64,000 nucleotides of DNA from Phytophthora sp. 'mugwort' (taxonomy: Eukaryota > Oomycota > Peronosporomycetes > Peronosporales > Peronosporaceae): positions 1,426,001-1,490,000 of the forward strand of contig JAUCEF010000017.1 in NCBI GenBank assembly GCA_033558025.1, in the 5' to 3' direction. The position numbers and the translations under genes are program-made. Of this stretch, positions 19,993-32,899 are shown one piece after another. Within the stretch, counting starts at the first letter, position 1; each line of letters starts with the position of its first letter. The notes under the pieces are model-generated. The model saw only the letters and a program-made list of their open reading frames with translations. It did no database searches and was not told the origin of the DNA.

Positions 19993-22703
19993 CTAACGTT
20001 GTTTTACGGGTGCAATTGCTGCTTCTACCAGCATGGAAAGCTTCCGGAAGTTCTGTCTGCGCTTCGAGCCGACGAAAGTCGTGCGGACATGCCAGCCACG
20101 GTAAATAGCCTGAATACGCAATGCCGCCGCATCGTGACGCAGATTTCTGACAGCAGCTTGGGCGTAGGATCGGACCTCTGATCGATTTAATGGCGCTCGA
20201 ATCAACCGCATCAGCGTACCAAGTACTCCACTCTCCACCAGCCTCGAGCGCGCCACGTGCAGCTCTGACACAGCTGCCAGCGCCCGAGTGGCCTCGACCA
20301 GCAAAGCTTCACTCATACCTTTGTCACTGCTGTGCCCAACTGTATGAGTTCGATCCAATGGACTGACGTACTTTACAAGTACTGGTAACAGCCCAGCATC
20401 CACAAGCTTCAACACATTTTCCGGTCGTTCGGCAAAGTTGGCGATAATTTGGGCTACATGAAGTCGCGTGGCAGCCAGCGGATGGAAAGCGAACTGTCCC
20501 AGAGCTGACAGTAGAGCAGGTTTACACAGCGTTAGTCGGGATGGAGGATCGTCCGTGAGCTGAGCGAGAGCACCCAGTGCATCCACTTTCATGCCGAAGT
20601 CATCACCAGCCAGGATACCAAACAAACACTTGACGACACCACGCGCCAGAAGTTCGATATAATGTCGATAGTTACGCTCGGAAGCTTGGTTTGACTCTCG
20701 GGAAGAGGCTGCTGGACTTGAAGCCATTTCATCTTCTGTTGCTGTCACTTGGGTTGGCTCTTTGTTCCGCTTGCGTTCGGTGCAAATCAACAGCGTGAGG
20801 AGGGTGATCACTGCACGTCGGACACGCTTATCGGACGACGCGTACAGATCACGTGCTGCGATATGATCCAGCACCTTAGAGCGAATGACGTGTTCTCGGT
20901 TTGTCATGTTGCGGGCCATGGCACAGAAAATCCCAAGTGTTGCTCGAATAATTGCTGTAGCTTCGGACGCGGGCCAAACAGATGCCGAGCGCATGCGAGG
21001 ACGTGTAGATGAAGCTGAACTTGGTCGTGAATTCAACGCTTTAGACTGAACTGGTATCACTTCTGCAGTCTGTGGACGTTTGGTTTCTGAGTCAGCAAAT
21101 GATACGCCGCCATTCGAAGTGAAGCACAGCTGGACAAGGCGCGGCATTGCTTCAGCCTGCACGAGTGCTTCATGATTAACATCGTCCTTCGCGACAGCGT
21201 CAAGGATGGCCACGACCAGCAGACTCACTTGAAGCGATGGCCTCGTTGAACAGGATGAACCGCGACCAAGGACGCTGAGTACACAGGGCAAAAGTCCCAT
21301 CGAAGCAAACCGACGCGCATTTTCAACCTCGGAGAGCAGTAAATGCACGAAACTCAACAACTCACGGCGAAAGATCGCGTCTTTATCCAAGAACGGATCA
21401 TGCAGTAGTCCCGAGAGGAGAGTAAAGTGACCTGAATAGTAGAAGAGCACCCTGTTATCGCGCGAGGCAGCAAGTTGATGCAGCACCGAAGCAGCCAACG
21501 TGCGAGTCCGGGAATCACCTGCACCACCGCTTGAAGTCTGCGGTGCACCACTGCCGGAACAGCAGGTCAGCATGAATGCGAAACCTTCTCGTTTGGCTAC
21601 AGCCTCTCGCCACTCGTCGGTTGTTACTAGTCGAGCAACGACCTCGAAACCTGCCAACCGCAGCTTTTGATCTTTTTTCGTGTGCAGCAACGAGAAGACG
21701 CAGTCGATGCCACCTGGAGCTTGAAGAAGCTTCGTCTTGACAGTGGCCAACCGCACAAGAGCAGCCATTGCTTGTGCGCAGTCATGGGAAATTCCTGGAT
21801 CCTCTCGATCTACTGGTGAGCTCAACATTGTCAGAATCGCACCGAGCGTGCCTACTTCGTCAAGAAGATCGAGATTTGCCGCTACAGAATAACAAACGTA
21901 GTTAGCCACTCTCTTAAAGTCCAAGTGCATACAAACGTACTGTTGCGGCTTAAAGAAGCTATTGCAGCAGCGGCGTCGCGCCGGACTTCCACAAAGGGTG
22001 ACCAGTAGATGATCTCAATCAATGGGCTCACGTCATCCGCTTCAACATCTTGACGTCGTAAGCTCTTTAGGATTTGGCCACTGTGCAGCGAATCTCGACG
22101 ACGGTCGCTTTGCATGGCGTTTCGTTCTGCTTCGCGTGCAAGCAGCTGCTGCCTCTTCAAGTCAACTCGAAGAGAAACCGCAGCACTCCCGTCGCGCACT
22201 CTTTCCGGTGTTTTAATGTTCTTAGCTGCATTTCGGTGTCCGTCGCTACCACGTTGAACCCGCGATGGTTGCGAGAGCGTGCGACCCGATGGAGGGCTCA
22301 CCATGACACCCTGTTGTTCCTTCGTCGTCACATTTGGCCCCGATACTTGGCCATCATCGAGATTTCGGCTGCGGCTTAACTGCGAGTCCCTTCGACTATC
22401 TCTGCGTCCCGCACTGGAATGGGACGATCCAGTGGCGACGACAGCTCGGAATTGTTCCCGAGGGTCTTGCGCCGCGGCACGAGCTGTTGACACGTCGGGT
22501 AGATGCTTGCAAGTTGCCGTAGCTGGTCGGTCGTTCTTTTTGGAGGTCGCTGTCCGTGGGGTTCGAGCTGGTGGAAAGAGCTCTACCGGGGGCGGATTCC
22601 ATTGCCGCTTGACGACTGTAGCCAATCCACTTCTAGGAGATGACGGAGCTCGCGGCTTGGATGTAAGAGCGTGAGGTGCATTAGCAGTCGTCGCTAGCGC
22701 CAT
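19993..22703 (-). CDS. Armadillo-repeat protein with C-terminal IQ motif
   Basis: Two exons (22703-21941 and 21881-19993) joined by a 59-nt intron give about 883 residues. Residues 1-190 are basic, Ser/Pro/Arg-rich and disordered. From about 230 onward the protein is a run of Leu/Ala-rich helices of about 40 residues in armadillo/HEAT style (for example LLDEVGTLGAILTML, CAQAMAALVRLATVK, VDALGALAQLTDD, LLVEATRALAAVSEL). Near the end is an IQ calmodulin-binding motif (LRIQAIYRGWHVRTTF). Such proteins are scaffolds, and several oomycete and ciliate relatives are ciliary, but the function here is unknown. The start is divergent from the RagA-like gene with under 200 bp between them. Confidence 0.75.
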
Positions 22704-22888
22704 CGCGTTATGGGGAAAATGCCATGGCAGTCAAAGCCTAAATTTACCTTGAAGTATATCGACAATTTATCGATCTAATTATTAGACTATTCAGATTAAA
22801 GCATCTAGATGTTTGCATATAATGTTTAGGACAGCTGTAATTTTCCGCTGAAGAGCTCAGCCGCAAGACTCAGGACTACGCCGCCGCC
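22704..22888. promoter_or_regulatory. Short divergent promoter region (ARM/IQ and RagA-like genes)
   Basis: The 185 bp between the two start codons holds an AT-rich core (22740-22830) and no open frame. It must contain the promoters of both divergent genes unless one uses an unseen upstream exon. No specific oomycete initiator could be fixed with confidence. Confidence 0.4.
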
Positions 22889-24352
22889 ATGAAGAAGAAA
22901 GTGCGTCTCGAAGCTGCGTCTCCCCCGTCCAGGACGTCTCCCCCGTCCAAGGCGTCGGCATACTAACTGCACATACGTCTGCTGCCTGTAGGTCCTGCTT
23001 ATGGGCAAGTCCGGCTCGGGCAAGACATCCATGCGCTCCATTATCTTCGCCAACTACCTGGGTATTAAACAATTAGTTCCAGCTGCACTACGGGTCTCCT
23101 ACTAACTTTATGATCCTCATTGCATGTTGATTGCAAGCCCGTGACACGATGCGCCTGGGACCCACGCGTACGTGACCGATAGAGGCCCCGGAACGAAGTT
23201 CTGGCATCAAACTGACGTTTTTTGTTGTTGTCACTGACTTTGTAGTGGACGTGGAGCACTCGCATGTGCGTTTCCTGGGCAACTTGGTGTTGAATCTGTG
23301 GGATTGTGGCGGGTAAGATGGCACGAGAAGGCTGTGCAACTGCTACAGTCGGAGCTGAATGTGACGCTATTGCTACCACGTGGATGGATTGCTCTTCATT
23401 ACAGCCAGGATGCCTTTTACGAGAACTACTTCGAGAGTCAGAGGGACCACATTTTCCGGAGCGTGGAGTTGCTGATCTACGTATTCGATATTGAGAGCCG
23501 CGAAATCGATGTACGATTGATTTGTTTGGGAATAATGTTGCAGGATTGGGTGAGATGATGCTGATTTTGATATGATTTTACAGAAAGACATGGCCCACTT
23601 CGATGGTTGCCTGGAGGCAATCGACCAGAACTCGAGCAACGCGAAGGTGTTTGTACTGATCCACAAGATGGATTTAGTACCAGAGGATCAGCGCGAGCGC
23701 GTACGTGTTGGTATTCTGGATCTTTGTATATTATCCGTTGAGATAATGACTTTTATTGCTCTTTTGCAGGTTTTCAACCAAAAGAAGGAAATGATCTTGG
23801 CGCGTACGGGTCAGCTACCAACGGTATGCTTTGGCACCTCCATTTGGGACGAAACACTGTACCGCGCGTGGTCGTCCATTGTGTACTCGTTGATTCCGAA
23901 CATGCAGGATCTGGAGAAACATTTGAATAGTTTCTGCTCGATCTGCAGCGCTGATGAGGTGGTACTGTTTGAGCGTGCGACTTTCCTTGTGATTTCGCAC
24001 GCCACACACACGAACCACCGTGACATCCATCGTTTCGAGAAAATCAGCAATATTATCAAGCAGTTCAAGCTAAGTTGCAGCAAGACCCAGGCGCAGTTCC
24101 AGGGCATGGAAGTGCGTAACTCGAACTTCACAGCCTTTATCGATTTCTTCACCGCCAACACGTACATCATGATCATTATGTCCGAGGACTCGATCCGTAA
24201 GTCTGTATTTGTCATGTCTTGAGCACTATCCGACCAATTACTGACAGTATGCGTCATTCTTTGGTATTTATCGAGTAGAACCGGCGACGATCCACCTGAA
24301 CATCAAGGCGGCTCGCCCCGTGTTTGAAGAGCACGTGCAGCAGACAAGTTAG
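22889..24352 (+). CDS. RagA/Gtr1-type small GTPase
   Basis: Eight exons (22889-22900, 22992-23061, 23138-23167, 23246-23312, 23405-23510, 23584-23700, 23770-24196, 24279-24352) total 903 nt, or 300 residues. The first exon is only 12 nt (MKKK). G1 is [10 protein letters not shown], the switch region is RLGPT...[12 protein letters not shown]3 is LWDCGGQ, and G4 is HKMD. The C-terminal roadblock-like domain includes [10 protein letters not shown] and ends [15 protein letters not shown]. Rag GTPases relay amino-acid sufficiency to TORC1 at the lysosome/vacuole as RagA/B-RagC/D heterodimers; the DCGGQ form and the length indicate the RagA/Gtr1 side. All motifs look intact. Confidence 0.9.
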
Positions 24353-24567
24353 GTGTCCGCGTGCAATCGATTAGCTGGTTCCCTGGATGGGGTTTGGCAC
24401 GCAGTCTTCCCACCCAGAGAGAAATGTGCTCTGCATTTGACCAGCTAATTCGTGCCGCTAAATCTAACGAACGAGCAGCATTCACCATTGATTCAATCAT
24501 CATTATTGCATATACACACCGAAAGCGTTTCAGGTCTCTGCAGGTGAACGAATTGCATTCAACAAAG

Positions 24568-25430
24568 TTACTGGCATGGCGGCGGTGGACTTCGGTTGGG
24601 GGACGACGCATTAGTCGTAGCCAGCATGTATCCCCTGCGTCTCAGTGCACGTAGAACCACAGGCGTGACAGCAAATGTAAGCGGCCACCGGACGGGGGCC
24701 AGCACTTTGTAGAGAGTATAGGCAATCAGGAAAGATCCAGCCGAGTTGGTCGTGGAGTCACTGGCCGACGTGGACAAACCCACTGAGTCCAAGATGGCGG
24801 TCACGTCCACACCGCTGGAGACACCCACATAGATGACGGAAAACGACAGCAGCGACAGCACAATATGCGTGCAGATGCCCACACGGCCGTACTCAATGGC
24901 GAAGGTCTTGGCTCGTTGGCGCCACGATAACTGCTGTTGAAGTTCCGCCGTGGGCTGCTCGAGTTCCTTTTCCGCCCCCTCTCCCCCCTGCAACAGCAAC
25001 ATAAAAGACGGCACAGAAACAAATGTCAACCAGTCGCAAATCCCAAGCCATCAAAAGGCGGGACAGATCGCACCTTGACTGGGGACGACGATGACGCAGA
25101 CTCTCCTCCTGTGAGCGGCGCTGTCTCCTTCGAGTCCTGGGACGTCCTGCCACTGGACCAGAGGCGGAAGTTAGCGCTGTGACTCACAGCAAAGGGATCC
25201 GGCGATCGAGAGATGAGCACATAGCGCGACGCAGCGACGACGGCAGCTCCAGCGGCAGGTCGCGGGGCTGGGGGCGACGGGGAGGGAGATACGCGGGTAC
25301 TGCTGCTGTTAGGGACCAGAGATGACAGAGACCGCGCCACCAGCAAGCGCACACTCGAGCCGGAGCCGATGCCGCGCTGCGTCAAGCCTTGAACTCTGCA
25401 TAAATACCTCATTCCGCCGCGCAGCATCAT
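24568..25430 (-). CDS. FAM210/DUF1279-type mitochondrial membrane protein
   Basis: Two exons (25430-25074, 24987-24568) give about 258 residues. The N-terminus (MMLRGGMRYLCRVQGLTQRG...VRLLVARSLSS) is Arg-rich, Ser-rich and free of acidic residues, like a mitochondrial presequence. A low-complexity Ser/Pro/Ala linker follows. The C-terminal domain from about residue 135 (WRQRAKTFAIEYGRVGICTH) matches the DUF1279 core, with a hydrophobic segment (IVLSLLSFSVIYVGVSSGVD) and the ending YTLYKVLAPVRWPLT. FAM210 proteins affect mitochondrial translation and membrane organisation in animals; the role here is unknown. It is convergent with the RagA-like gene, 215 bp between stops. Confidence 0.75.
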
Positions 25431-25742
25431 GAGGAAGGGGAAGTGACTAAGTAAAGTCGATGACTCCTAACAGCGCGAAGATGATGCCTATTGCTTAGCC
25501 TGCGATAATATATTATTTCGGTTCCCGAATGTACCATAATTATGGCACACTAGTTTGTGATAACCTCTCCGAGTGATAATACGGCAAGAGCTATCACAGC
25601 CAAGGGTATCGTCTGTAAGACAAAGAATATAATTTGGAAAATCGAGATATTGCGAATGCACAAAAGAACAACCATGACACTTCACGTCGGACACGGCCTT
25701 CGTTGAACTGTTCCACAAGCACATCGCACTTGAAGAGCGGCG

Positions 25743-28009
25743 ATGTTGGGTCTGATGCGCGGTCTCGGGGTAGCGCGCGGTGTTCTCCGCCGCAACGCTG
25801 CTGTTACGCCTTCCCCGCTGGCTCTGCGGTCGACGGTCATCGGGACCCAGCACGCGTTGTTCACCACCGCTAGTGGAACGCTCCTGAGTAAGGCGAAGCC
25901 AGGAGGCGACGCGGCGATGGAAGACTCTGCGCACCAACGTCAGCAATCATCGTTCCTGCGCAGCATTGACCTGAGCGACCCAATGGCGCAGCGAAAGCTG
26001 TCTAAGCTGATCCAGGAGGTGGTCAAGACTAAGGCCAACACTGGTGGTGCGTTGGTCGGACTGATACTGTACGATACTGTATATAAGAAGGCGGGTACTG
26101 ACGTACGGGTGCCGCTTTGAGGCAGATTTCGTGCCGCAGGTGGTGATCCAGAGCCTCTGCACGACGTACAGAGGCATGCATATCGACGAAAAGAAGCAGT
26201 TCCTACTCATCTTGGCCCAGGACCTGCATATTGACACATCGGTGGTGGGTAACGATGGGTAGAGAGGGGCGAGCTTCGTTAGTAGTGTTGACCGCTGTTT
26301 CGCTGCTGTTTCTGACGATTGAGTAGGTCCTGCAGAACACTACTTTGTTCGAACAGAACATGACCAACGTGAAGGACACTCGCAGCGGCATGGTGGACTG
26401 GGGGCATGAGAATGTGGAGAGGTACCTACGCACGTTCAGAAATCTTCGCAACGCTCTCTCGCCACTCTATGAGGTAATTAATACTTGCAGCAATTGAAAA
26501 GGTGGAGAAGAGCTGACAAGGCTTGTGCATCTTAGACCTTTTTCCAGCAAATCTTGTCGCAACGAGAAAACGGCATGTTGTTCTTGGTACACATGCGAGC
26601 AGATCTACTGCAAGTTCTGCGCAAAAGTGCGACTCATTCTGAAGTCCCTGCTCTTCGTTCACTTGACGCAAGCTTGAAAGTACGTACGAATCTTGTGGGT
26701 TTCTTGCGCGCTTACGTTGTTTAATTGCTGATTGTGCCGTCTGTGTAGCAATTTCTGGCATCTTGGTTTAGTGTTGGGTTCCTGAAGTTAGAGCGTGTGA
26801 CCTACGAGAATTCTTCCGGCCAGCTTTTGGAAAAAATCATTCGCTACGAGGCCGTGCACCCTGTGGGGACGATTGCGGAGCTTAAGAGGCGCTTAGGTAT
26901 GCTTGAAATTGAGTTTACTTTGGTGCAGTTATGTGTGCGCTCCGTTGATAGGACTTATTGCACACTATGCGCTGTTGTTTCTGATAGGTAATGGACGCCG
27001 GTGCTTTACGTTCTTCCATCCGAGGTAAGACTTCTGCAACTGAAGTATGCTGAATGTGCCTGGCCTCACGATATTTCTCTTTCCATTATAGTATCCCGGA
27101 CGAACCCTTGGTATTTGTGCATGTAGCGTTAATGCAAGAGATCGCTGGTAGCATGCAATCCATTCGTGACGAAACGGAACAATTTGCAGAAGCATCTCAA
27201 GCAAAAGCTGCAATTTTCTACTCCATCTCTTCGACGCAAAAAGGACTTTCGGTACTAAATCGGAGATTTTGCCTTTTATGTGAGGTACCCTACAGCTAAT
27301 TTTGCCGTATCTGTTGCTTTTACTACAGGGCGTGGACTTGGGCAACTTTCTCATTAAAGAGGTTGCCAAAGCACTCAAGTCAGAGCACCCGCATCTGAAA
27401 ACATTTGCGACTTTAAGCCCTTTGCCCCAGTTCATGCCATGGCTAGAAACACAACGGTACAAGACTGATGAATCGTTAGTATCCCCGCTGGAGCTGGATG
27501 CCTTGATCGACGTGCTCGACGAGCGTGGTACCGCTGCTCAATTGGACTCGACTGCTGTAGCCATTGTACTGGATGCGCTTTCAATCGATAAGTGGAGCGA
27601 AGACCCGGAGCTTATTGCAGTATTGAAGCCTATCATGCTGAAACTCGGCGCGCGCTACATTTATCATGAAAAGAAGCGCGGAAAAGCGTTGGACCCTGTT
27701 ACAAATTTCCACGTCCGAAATGGCGCCATTTTCGAGCGGATCAACTGGCTGGCAGATCTGTCCAAGAAGGTGCGTGAGTCAGCCTCGAATATGCAATGCC
27801 CGCTCTTTATAGCAACTTCTCATTCTTCTTGGACTGTTATTTTTTTTTTTGCTTATGATGTCTAGGGCCTTGCTCAGAGCGCTGGCATGATGATCAACTA
27901 CAAGTACGACCTGGCGCATGTGGAAGCAAACAACGAGAACTACTTGCTGCACAACGTCATTCCAATTGGGCTTCAGCCGCAGCAAGTGCTCGGGGCTCGC
28001 ACCATTTAA
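25743..28009 (+). CDS. Malonyl-CoA decarboxylase
   Basis: Nine exons (25743-26102, 26140-26244, 26327-26473, 26536-26679, 26749-26896, 26988-27024, 27092-27251, 27329-27769, 27866-28009) total 1686 nt, about 561 residues. The N-terminus is a mitochondrial-type presequence (MLGLMRGLGVARGVLRRNAAV). The C-terminal GNAT-like catalytic domain shows CFTFFHPS, IPDEPLVFVHVAL, the Ser-containing FATLSPLPQFMPWL and the His-containing LDPVTNFHVRNGA followed by ERINWLADLS. Ser and His in these blocks are the catalytic pair known for the family. The enzyme converts malonyl-CoA to acetyl-CoA, controlling fatty-acid oxidation or recycling malonyl-CoA. The end (ARTI) is not a peroxisomal SKL signal. Boundaries of introns 1 and 2 are the least certain. 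A divergent FAM210-like gene lies 312 bp upstream. Confidence 0.88.
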
Positions 28010-28114
28010 TTGAGGGACAGGGTGGGCTTTTTCATATAGATGTAAATTTCTTGCAGTTGCCGATTGCGAGAAGAAATGATTTTTTTTCCTTGGCCAAGTC
28101 GTACCATACTTACT

Positions 28115-28122
28115 TTCATTCC
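28115..28122 (+). promoter_or_regulatory. Candidate oomycete initiator (Inr)
   Basis: TTCATTCC matches the oomycete initiator consensus YTCANTYY and lies 79 bp upstream of the calmodulin-like start codon at 28201, a usual distance. A short degenerate motif can occur by chance, and no adjacent flanking promoter region was confirmed. Confidence 0.4.
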
Positions 28123-28200
28123 AGCTGTAGGGTTAGCTATGTCCTTTTTGGTGTTCCGTGAAGGGTCGTACAACCAAACCTACCAGAGTCTAACTCAGTG

Positions 28201-28927
28201 ATGGTGCTGGCTCAAGACGAGATCGATGCTTGTCGAGAGGCGTTCCTGGCCTTCGATAAGGACCGGTGAGTACATTGCTGATATGTTCGTGGGGATGTAG
28301 CGGTCAATAACGCGATGCTGGTGCGGTGAGACGCAGGAGCGGCACAATCGATGTCTGGGAGCTGCGACAAGTGCTCGAAGGTAGATGTGTATTTGTACTG
28401 TTAGATTCTATGAGGCTTTGCCTTTAACCCCTACACAACACTGATTAGCAATGGGACAGCAGCCGACGGAAGAAGAATTGTTCCAAATGATCAGCGAGGT
28501 TGACGAGGATATGAGCGGCGCTATAGGTACTCAATTTGCTCATTGTCCCTGGTTTAAATAATGGCATTGGTACTGGCAATGTTACTGAAAAATCACTTTT
28601 AGACTTTGCTGAATTTCTGCAGGTCATCGACAATCAAAAGGATCGGGCCGCCATGTTTGAAGACGATAGCGACATGAGTATGTACAGTGAGCTCTTCCGA
28701 TAGGTTACTACAGACACTTACAATTATCTCCTTATCTCGCAGTTGATGCATTCGTTGCATGCGGGGGGAAGCCAGACAAGACGGGGTTCGTGCGCAAGGA
28801 GACACTGGTGAAAATCATCAAGGGTGACTTCGGGCTTACTATCAATATCGAGGAAATGATTAACAAGCTGGATGTGGACGGTAGTGGTGAGATTGAATTT
28901 GACGAGTTCAAGGCCATCCTGACCTAA
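28201..28927 (+). CDS. Calmodulin-like EF-hand protein
   Basis: Five exons (28201-28265, 28337-28380, 28449-28526, 28603-28677, 28743-28927) give 148 residues, the length of calmodulin. EF1 (DKDRSGTIDVWE), EF2 (DEDMSGAIDFAE) and EF4 (DVDGSGEIEFDE) have canonical calcium loops. EF3 (about residues 93-106, ACGGKPDKTGFVRKE) lacks the first Asp and is probably non-binding. Divergence from true calmodulin and the lost third loop suggest a calmodulin-like or axonemal docking-type EF-hand protein rather than calmodulin itself. It lies 191 bp after malonyl-CoA decarboxylase on the same strand. Confidence 0.87.
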
Positions 28928-29861
28928 GGCCTTAAAAGAGCGCGGTACAAACGACAACAGAAGTTTCGTACACCTGTAGTAGTAAGAAAGAGGAACAAGT
29001 TGACTACTCATTTATCGGATTATCCTGTATTAGTCACGAACGGTGACATCACCCCAGTCGTGTCTCTTAAAGGACGGCACCTCACCGCTGTACCGTAGCA
29101 GATCACTGAGCAGGACATGCCAAATACCAGTCGATTCATGGTCTTGTTGGAGTCGAATCGCACGCAATATTTTATAATAATTTGTGTAGTACCAAAAGGT
29201 AAGCTTAACGCCTGAAATTTACTTGCCATATAAAACGTAGTATATCCTATCTCGAGTAGAGACCATCGAACTCGCCAAACGAGTCAATGGGGAGGTGGTT
29301 TTCGCCGACGACCAGGTGTCTTGTGGACGTCATCGATGACGAGGCATTCTCGAGCAGGAGGCTAATGCCCTTGCAGGTACTCCGCGTTAAAGTCGCTGGC
29401 CAGATCTTGTGAGCGCCAGGACAGCTGCCCCCAGCGTAATCGTGTGGAAGCGTTGCATATTCGCCACCGTCACAACGCGTGACTGGTGGAAGATATATAT
29501 TACGGTACTGCGAAATATATATTTCATCCTTGGCCCTTAAAATGAGACATCGTTGTAGCGGCAGCGACAGTGACACATCATACATAAACGCGAAAGACGA
29601 CGACTTGCCGATTACTTCTTATGTACCTGTTCGTTGTACTTCCTTGATACACTTTAACAGTGCTCGACCCAACTCCAGAATCAAATGACCTAACGTTCTG
29701 GCTTGGGAAATTCAAATAATTGAAAGCCTACTTCAATCGCTTCGTGCTTGTTGCGTTTGCTGGTTTAAAGCCACTCCTTGCTGCTGTGCGCTCTTACTAA
29801 CCGGATATTCGATTGCTGCTGCTATTTTTGCGAGTAGCGGCGAGTCCAGCACTCTGGCCAC
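28928..29861. other. Intergenic region between convergent genes
   Basis: This 0.93-kb gap separates the stops of the calmodulin-like and B55 genes. A minus-strand frame (29585-29247, 112 codons) is the longest open stretch. It has no recognisable motif or signal peptide and is judged unlikely to be a gene. Both 3' UTRs must lie here. Confidence 0.4.
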
Positions 29862-31635
29862 CTAGGCGGCATAAACGAAGAGGCTGTTGCGGATGGATAC
29901 AGCCACTTCGTTCAGCGATGGGTGCCAGCTATTCTGCAATATCTTCTTCGAAAAATCCAACGCGTCCGGGTCGCCTGGGGCGGGCATCGCGGCAATCTGC
30001 TGCGCAAGACCTCGCTGTGGCATAGAATGGCGGCGACTCACCCGTGCGGTACGTGGCGTGATGGAAATGTCGGCGCGTCCATAGCGGTCATAAATATGGA
30101 ACTCGCTGTTGTACGAGCCCGTGATGAAGTTGTTGCCATCTCCGCTGACCGCGCACTCGAATTTATCGAAGATACAATCACTCTCGTATAGATCTCCCAA
30201 CCGCGGGCGTAGGTGCTCGTGGATCTATACACCAAAGCAATGACAATACGTGGACATGATAGTTAGTTTGTGCTAAAACCGCCACTGATTTCGTCCGTAA
30301 TGCTCGGAAAGCTTAAGAAAGTGCAGATCCACTTACGTTAATCGTTTGAATTGGACCTGAGTTCATGTTGATGTCCCAGACTTTAAGCGTGAGGAAGTCA
30401 CGCGCAATGATGTAGCGACCGTCTGGAGAAAATTTGATATCCGAAATGGACGCAATGATCTCAGAAAAAAAACTTCGAGCTTCAGGGTCTTCTTGCTCTT
30501 CAAAAACTGTCATGCCATCCCAACAAGTTTAATACAACTCCCTTTCGATAAATTGCCTTTATAGTGATGCACGAACCTTGAGAGTATGCATCACACAGAG
30601 CTGCTTGCCGCATGTCGCCCAGCTTGATGGCCCCGCGACTGGTGCTATACATCATCATGTTGCAATGCGTCGGGTGGAAGTCCGCAGCTGTGATGACCTC
30701 GGTGAGCTCTTCCATATTCACTGGCTTGATGTCCACGATATCTACACGGGTACGCACAATTGGTTAGTGACGACCATCAACGACTGCTTTGTCTCCCAGC
30801 ATCAACCCGTCACTTACTGAAGCTTTGATTAGATACACCAAGACTCCACAAGTTCACGCGAAGATCGTCTGCCGACATGAACGTCTCTCCATCACTGTTG
30901 ATCGCGATCGAGTTGATGTGATACGTGTGTGCATTGGCATAAACCCGTTTGGCAGTGGACGTCGTAACTTGACCACGAACACGCGTCTGCGGCAACCGAA
31001 TAAGCTCTGGCGTTATGTGCTCCCGCGGCACATGGGAGAGCCCCTGTTCATTGTAAGTAGTGACCTCACGGACGCTGCGCTCGTGTACCTTCCATAGTTT
31101 AATGGTTTTGTCGTTTGTCGACAGCAAGCACTGGGATCCGTTAGACGGACGGCACCATTTGATCTGATTGATCTTTTCTTCGATCTCGAGACTTTTTAGG
31201 TAGTCAAACTCAGCATTGTGGCTCTGGAACTCGGTGTACAACTGGTACTGCGGGTCGCCATTTGTCCCGCCATACATGGATTGATTCTAATGTCGTCACC
31301 GCAACACAAAAGAATCCGTTAGGACGCATGCAAAAGAAACTACCAGCCAATGCTCGCAACCAACGAACCGATGCAAGGTTTCCGTGGCGACAATATATGG
31401 AGACACGTCCACCTTTGTTCCCGGTAGCTAGAAAGTCGCCCGACCGATCGTATTCAATTGCAGAAATGACCTCGGCTACACACGCATTGGACGACAAAAA
31501 GCAATTAGCAACAAGCCCCCTCTCCACAAAGATTTAAATTTACCAGTGCCTACCTTCCACAAAGCTGCGGGTACTCTCCCCTGCCGAAAAGACTTGGCCC
31601 CACTCGGCATCGGCTTCGCCTGTGGGTTCCGCCAT
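29862..31635 (-). CDS. PP2A regulatory subunit B55 (PR55 family)
   Basis: Six exons on the minus strand (31635-31554, 31475-31369, 31286-30839, 30741-30577, 30506-30337, 30224-29862) total 1335 nt, 444 residues, the normal B55 length. The start [19 protein letters not shown] precedes the first WD blade ([23 protein letters not shown]). Signature blocks follow: [111 protein letters not shown] and [17 protein letters not shown]55 is the seven-bladed propeller that gives PP2A its substrate choice in mitotic exit and signalling. The exon 2/3 junction (a loop region) is the least secure. Confidence 0.92.
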
Positions 31636-32582
31636 GTTGACTTCAAGTCCGCCAGCGGTGCTATGCTTGAGCCTAGACAACGCTCCTGTTCGGGCGTCTT
31701 CCCCTCCGACCCCCGCATGCAGATGTGCTTGCGTCATATGGAAGCGCGGGGATCAATCGCTCTCAAACTCAGTTGGTCGTCTCGTTGGCGCTACGGGCTG
31801 TGAAAGATGGTGGTTGGATCGCCTGGCTGGTTGACTGTCGGTCTAAAAAGCTGAAACAGGTAGAATGCGCGACCTGGTGTGTTTGCTCGCTGGGAGTTCC
31901 TATTCTCGCCGCGGAGGATCTCGAGGTGCTAGCTGGCTGGCTGAGCGTTCAAAGGCCGCTGGGCGGGGGGTTTCGTTTCTCACACTGACAGACGGGCAGG
32001 CGGGCGACCACTTAGGAATGCGCGGCCCGGATGAGATTAAAGCAACGACGGAGGCGTTTAAAGCTGCAAATCCCGAGCGGATATGCCGGTGTTGGATGAC
32101 GTAATGCGTGCGTGCTAGCAATCTGAGAAGGCTGTTAGCGAGGAGCGGTCGTCCTATGCCACTCGGCGATTGAAATGAGGTGGTCCTGCTCCAGACCGCT
32201 GACAGACTCTGAAAGGCATCGCGATCTTCAATTGCATTTTTTTCCATTTGGGTCACGTTTTGTTCCACGGATTGATTCGGCCTATAAGCGCGGGCGAAGC
32301 CATTTTCAGTCGCGGCTTTTTCACCAATCAGCAGCGCAAAATGCAAAAATCGAAGCACAAAAAGAACGGCAGAAACAGGGCGAACAAAATATCAAAGGCA
32401 GTCGTTCGGGGTCCCCCCATAACAGGGGTTGTTGCAGGCTAGCGTACCCGTCTAGGCGTATATAAGTATACACTACGGATACACGGAAATGGCGGACCGC
32501 GCCGAGTGCGCTTCAAACCGGTTGTCGATCGAGTAAGGATAATGCAATACCGGTAAGCATTTCCACCCCATTGACTTGGTTC

Positions 32583-32626
32583 TCGAACACAATTTACGAC
32601 CACGCATGGCCGTAAATTGTGTTCGA
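32583..32626. repeat. Perfect 16-bp inverted repeat, 12-nt loop
   Basis: TCGAACACAATTTACG (32583-32598) is exactly complementary to 32611-32626 around a 12-nt loop. It can form a cruciform or an RNA hairpin. No target duplication was recognised. Confidence 0.6.
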
Positions 32627-32852
32627 CGCCATACAAAAATCTGTACGGGAGCAGAAAAAAAACTCATGCCAAGGCGTGTCAACGACAGATATCTAGCTCT
32701 ACTATGCGCATGTACATAATGTATGCCAAGTAGGAGAAACGTTATACTAAAGTATGTAAAATTCCGACCAAGAGTACATTTACGCATTTCTGCGAAAATA
32801 ACTGCTGAAAAACGAGGGCAAGGTCCAATCGGAGGGTGCCGCTTCTATTAGA

Positions 32853-32899
32853 CACAGCGCCATCCCGACTTAGAACTTCTAAGTCGGGCTGGCGCTGTG
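32853..32899. repeat. 23-bp near-perfect palindrome
   Basis: The arm at 32853-32875 pairs with 32877-32899 around a single central base, with one mismatch. The pairing may extend a few bases outward with another mismatch. It looks like a minimal foldback element or a fused pair of transposon ends. Confidence 0.65.

Noticed and set aside
29247..29585. Possible small secreted protein gene on the minus strand
   Set aside because: There is no convincing signal peptide, no RxLR-type motif, and the frame lies in the shared 3' flank of two convergent genes.
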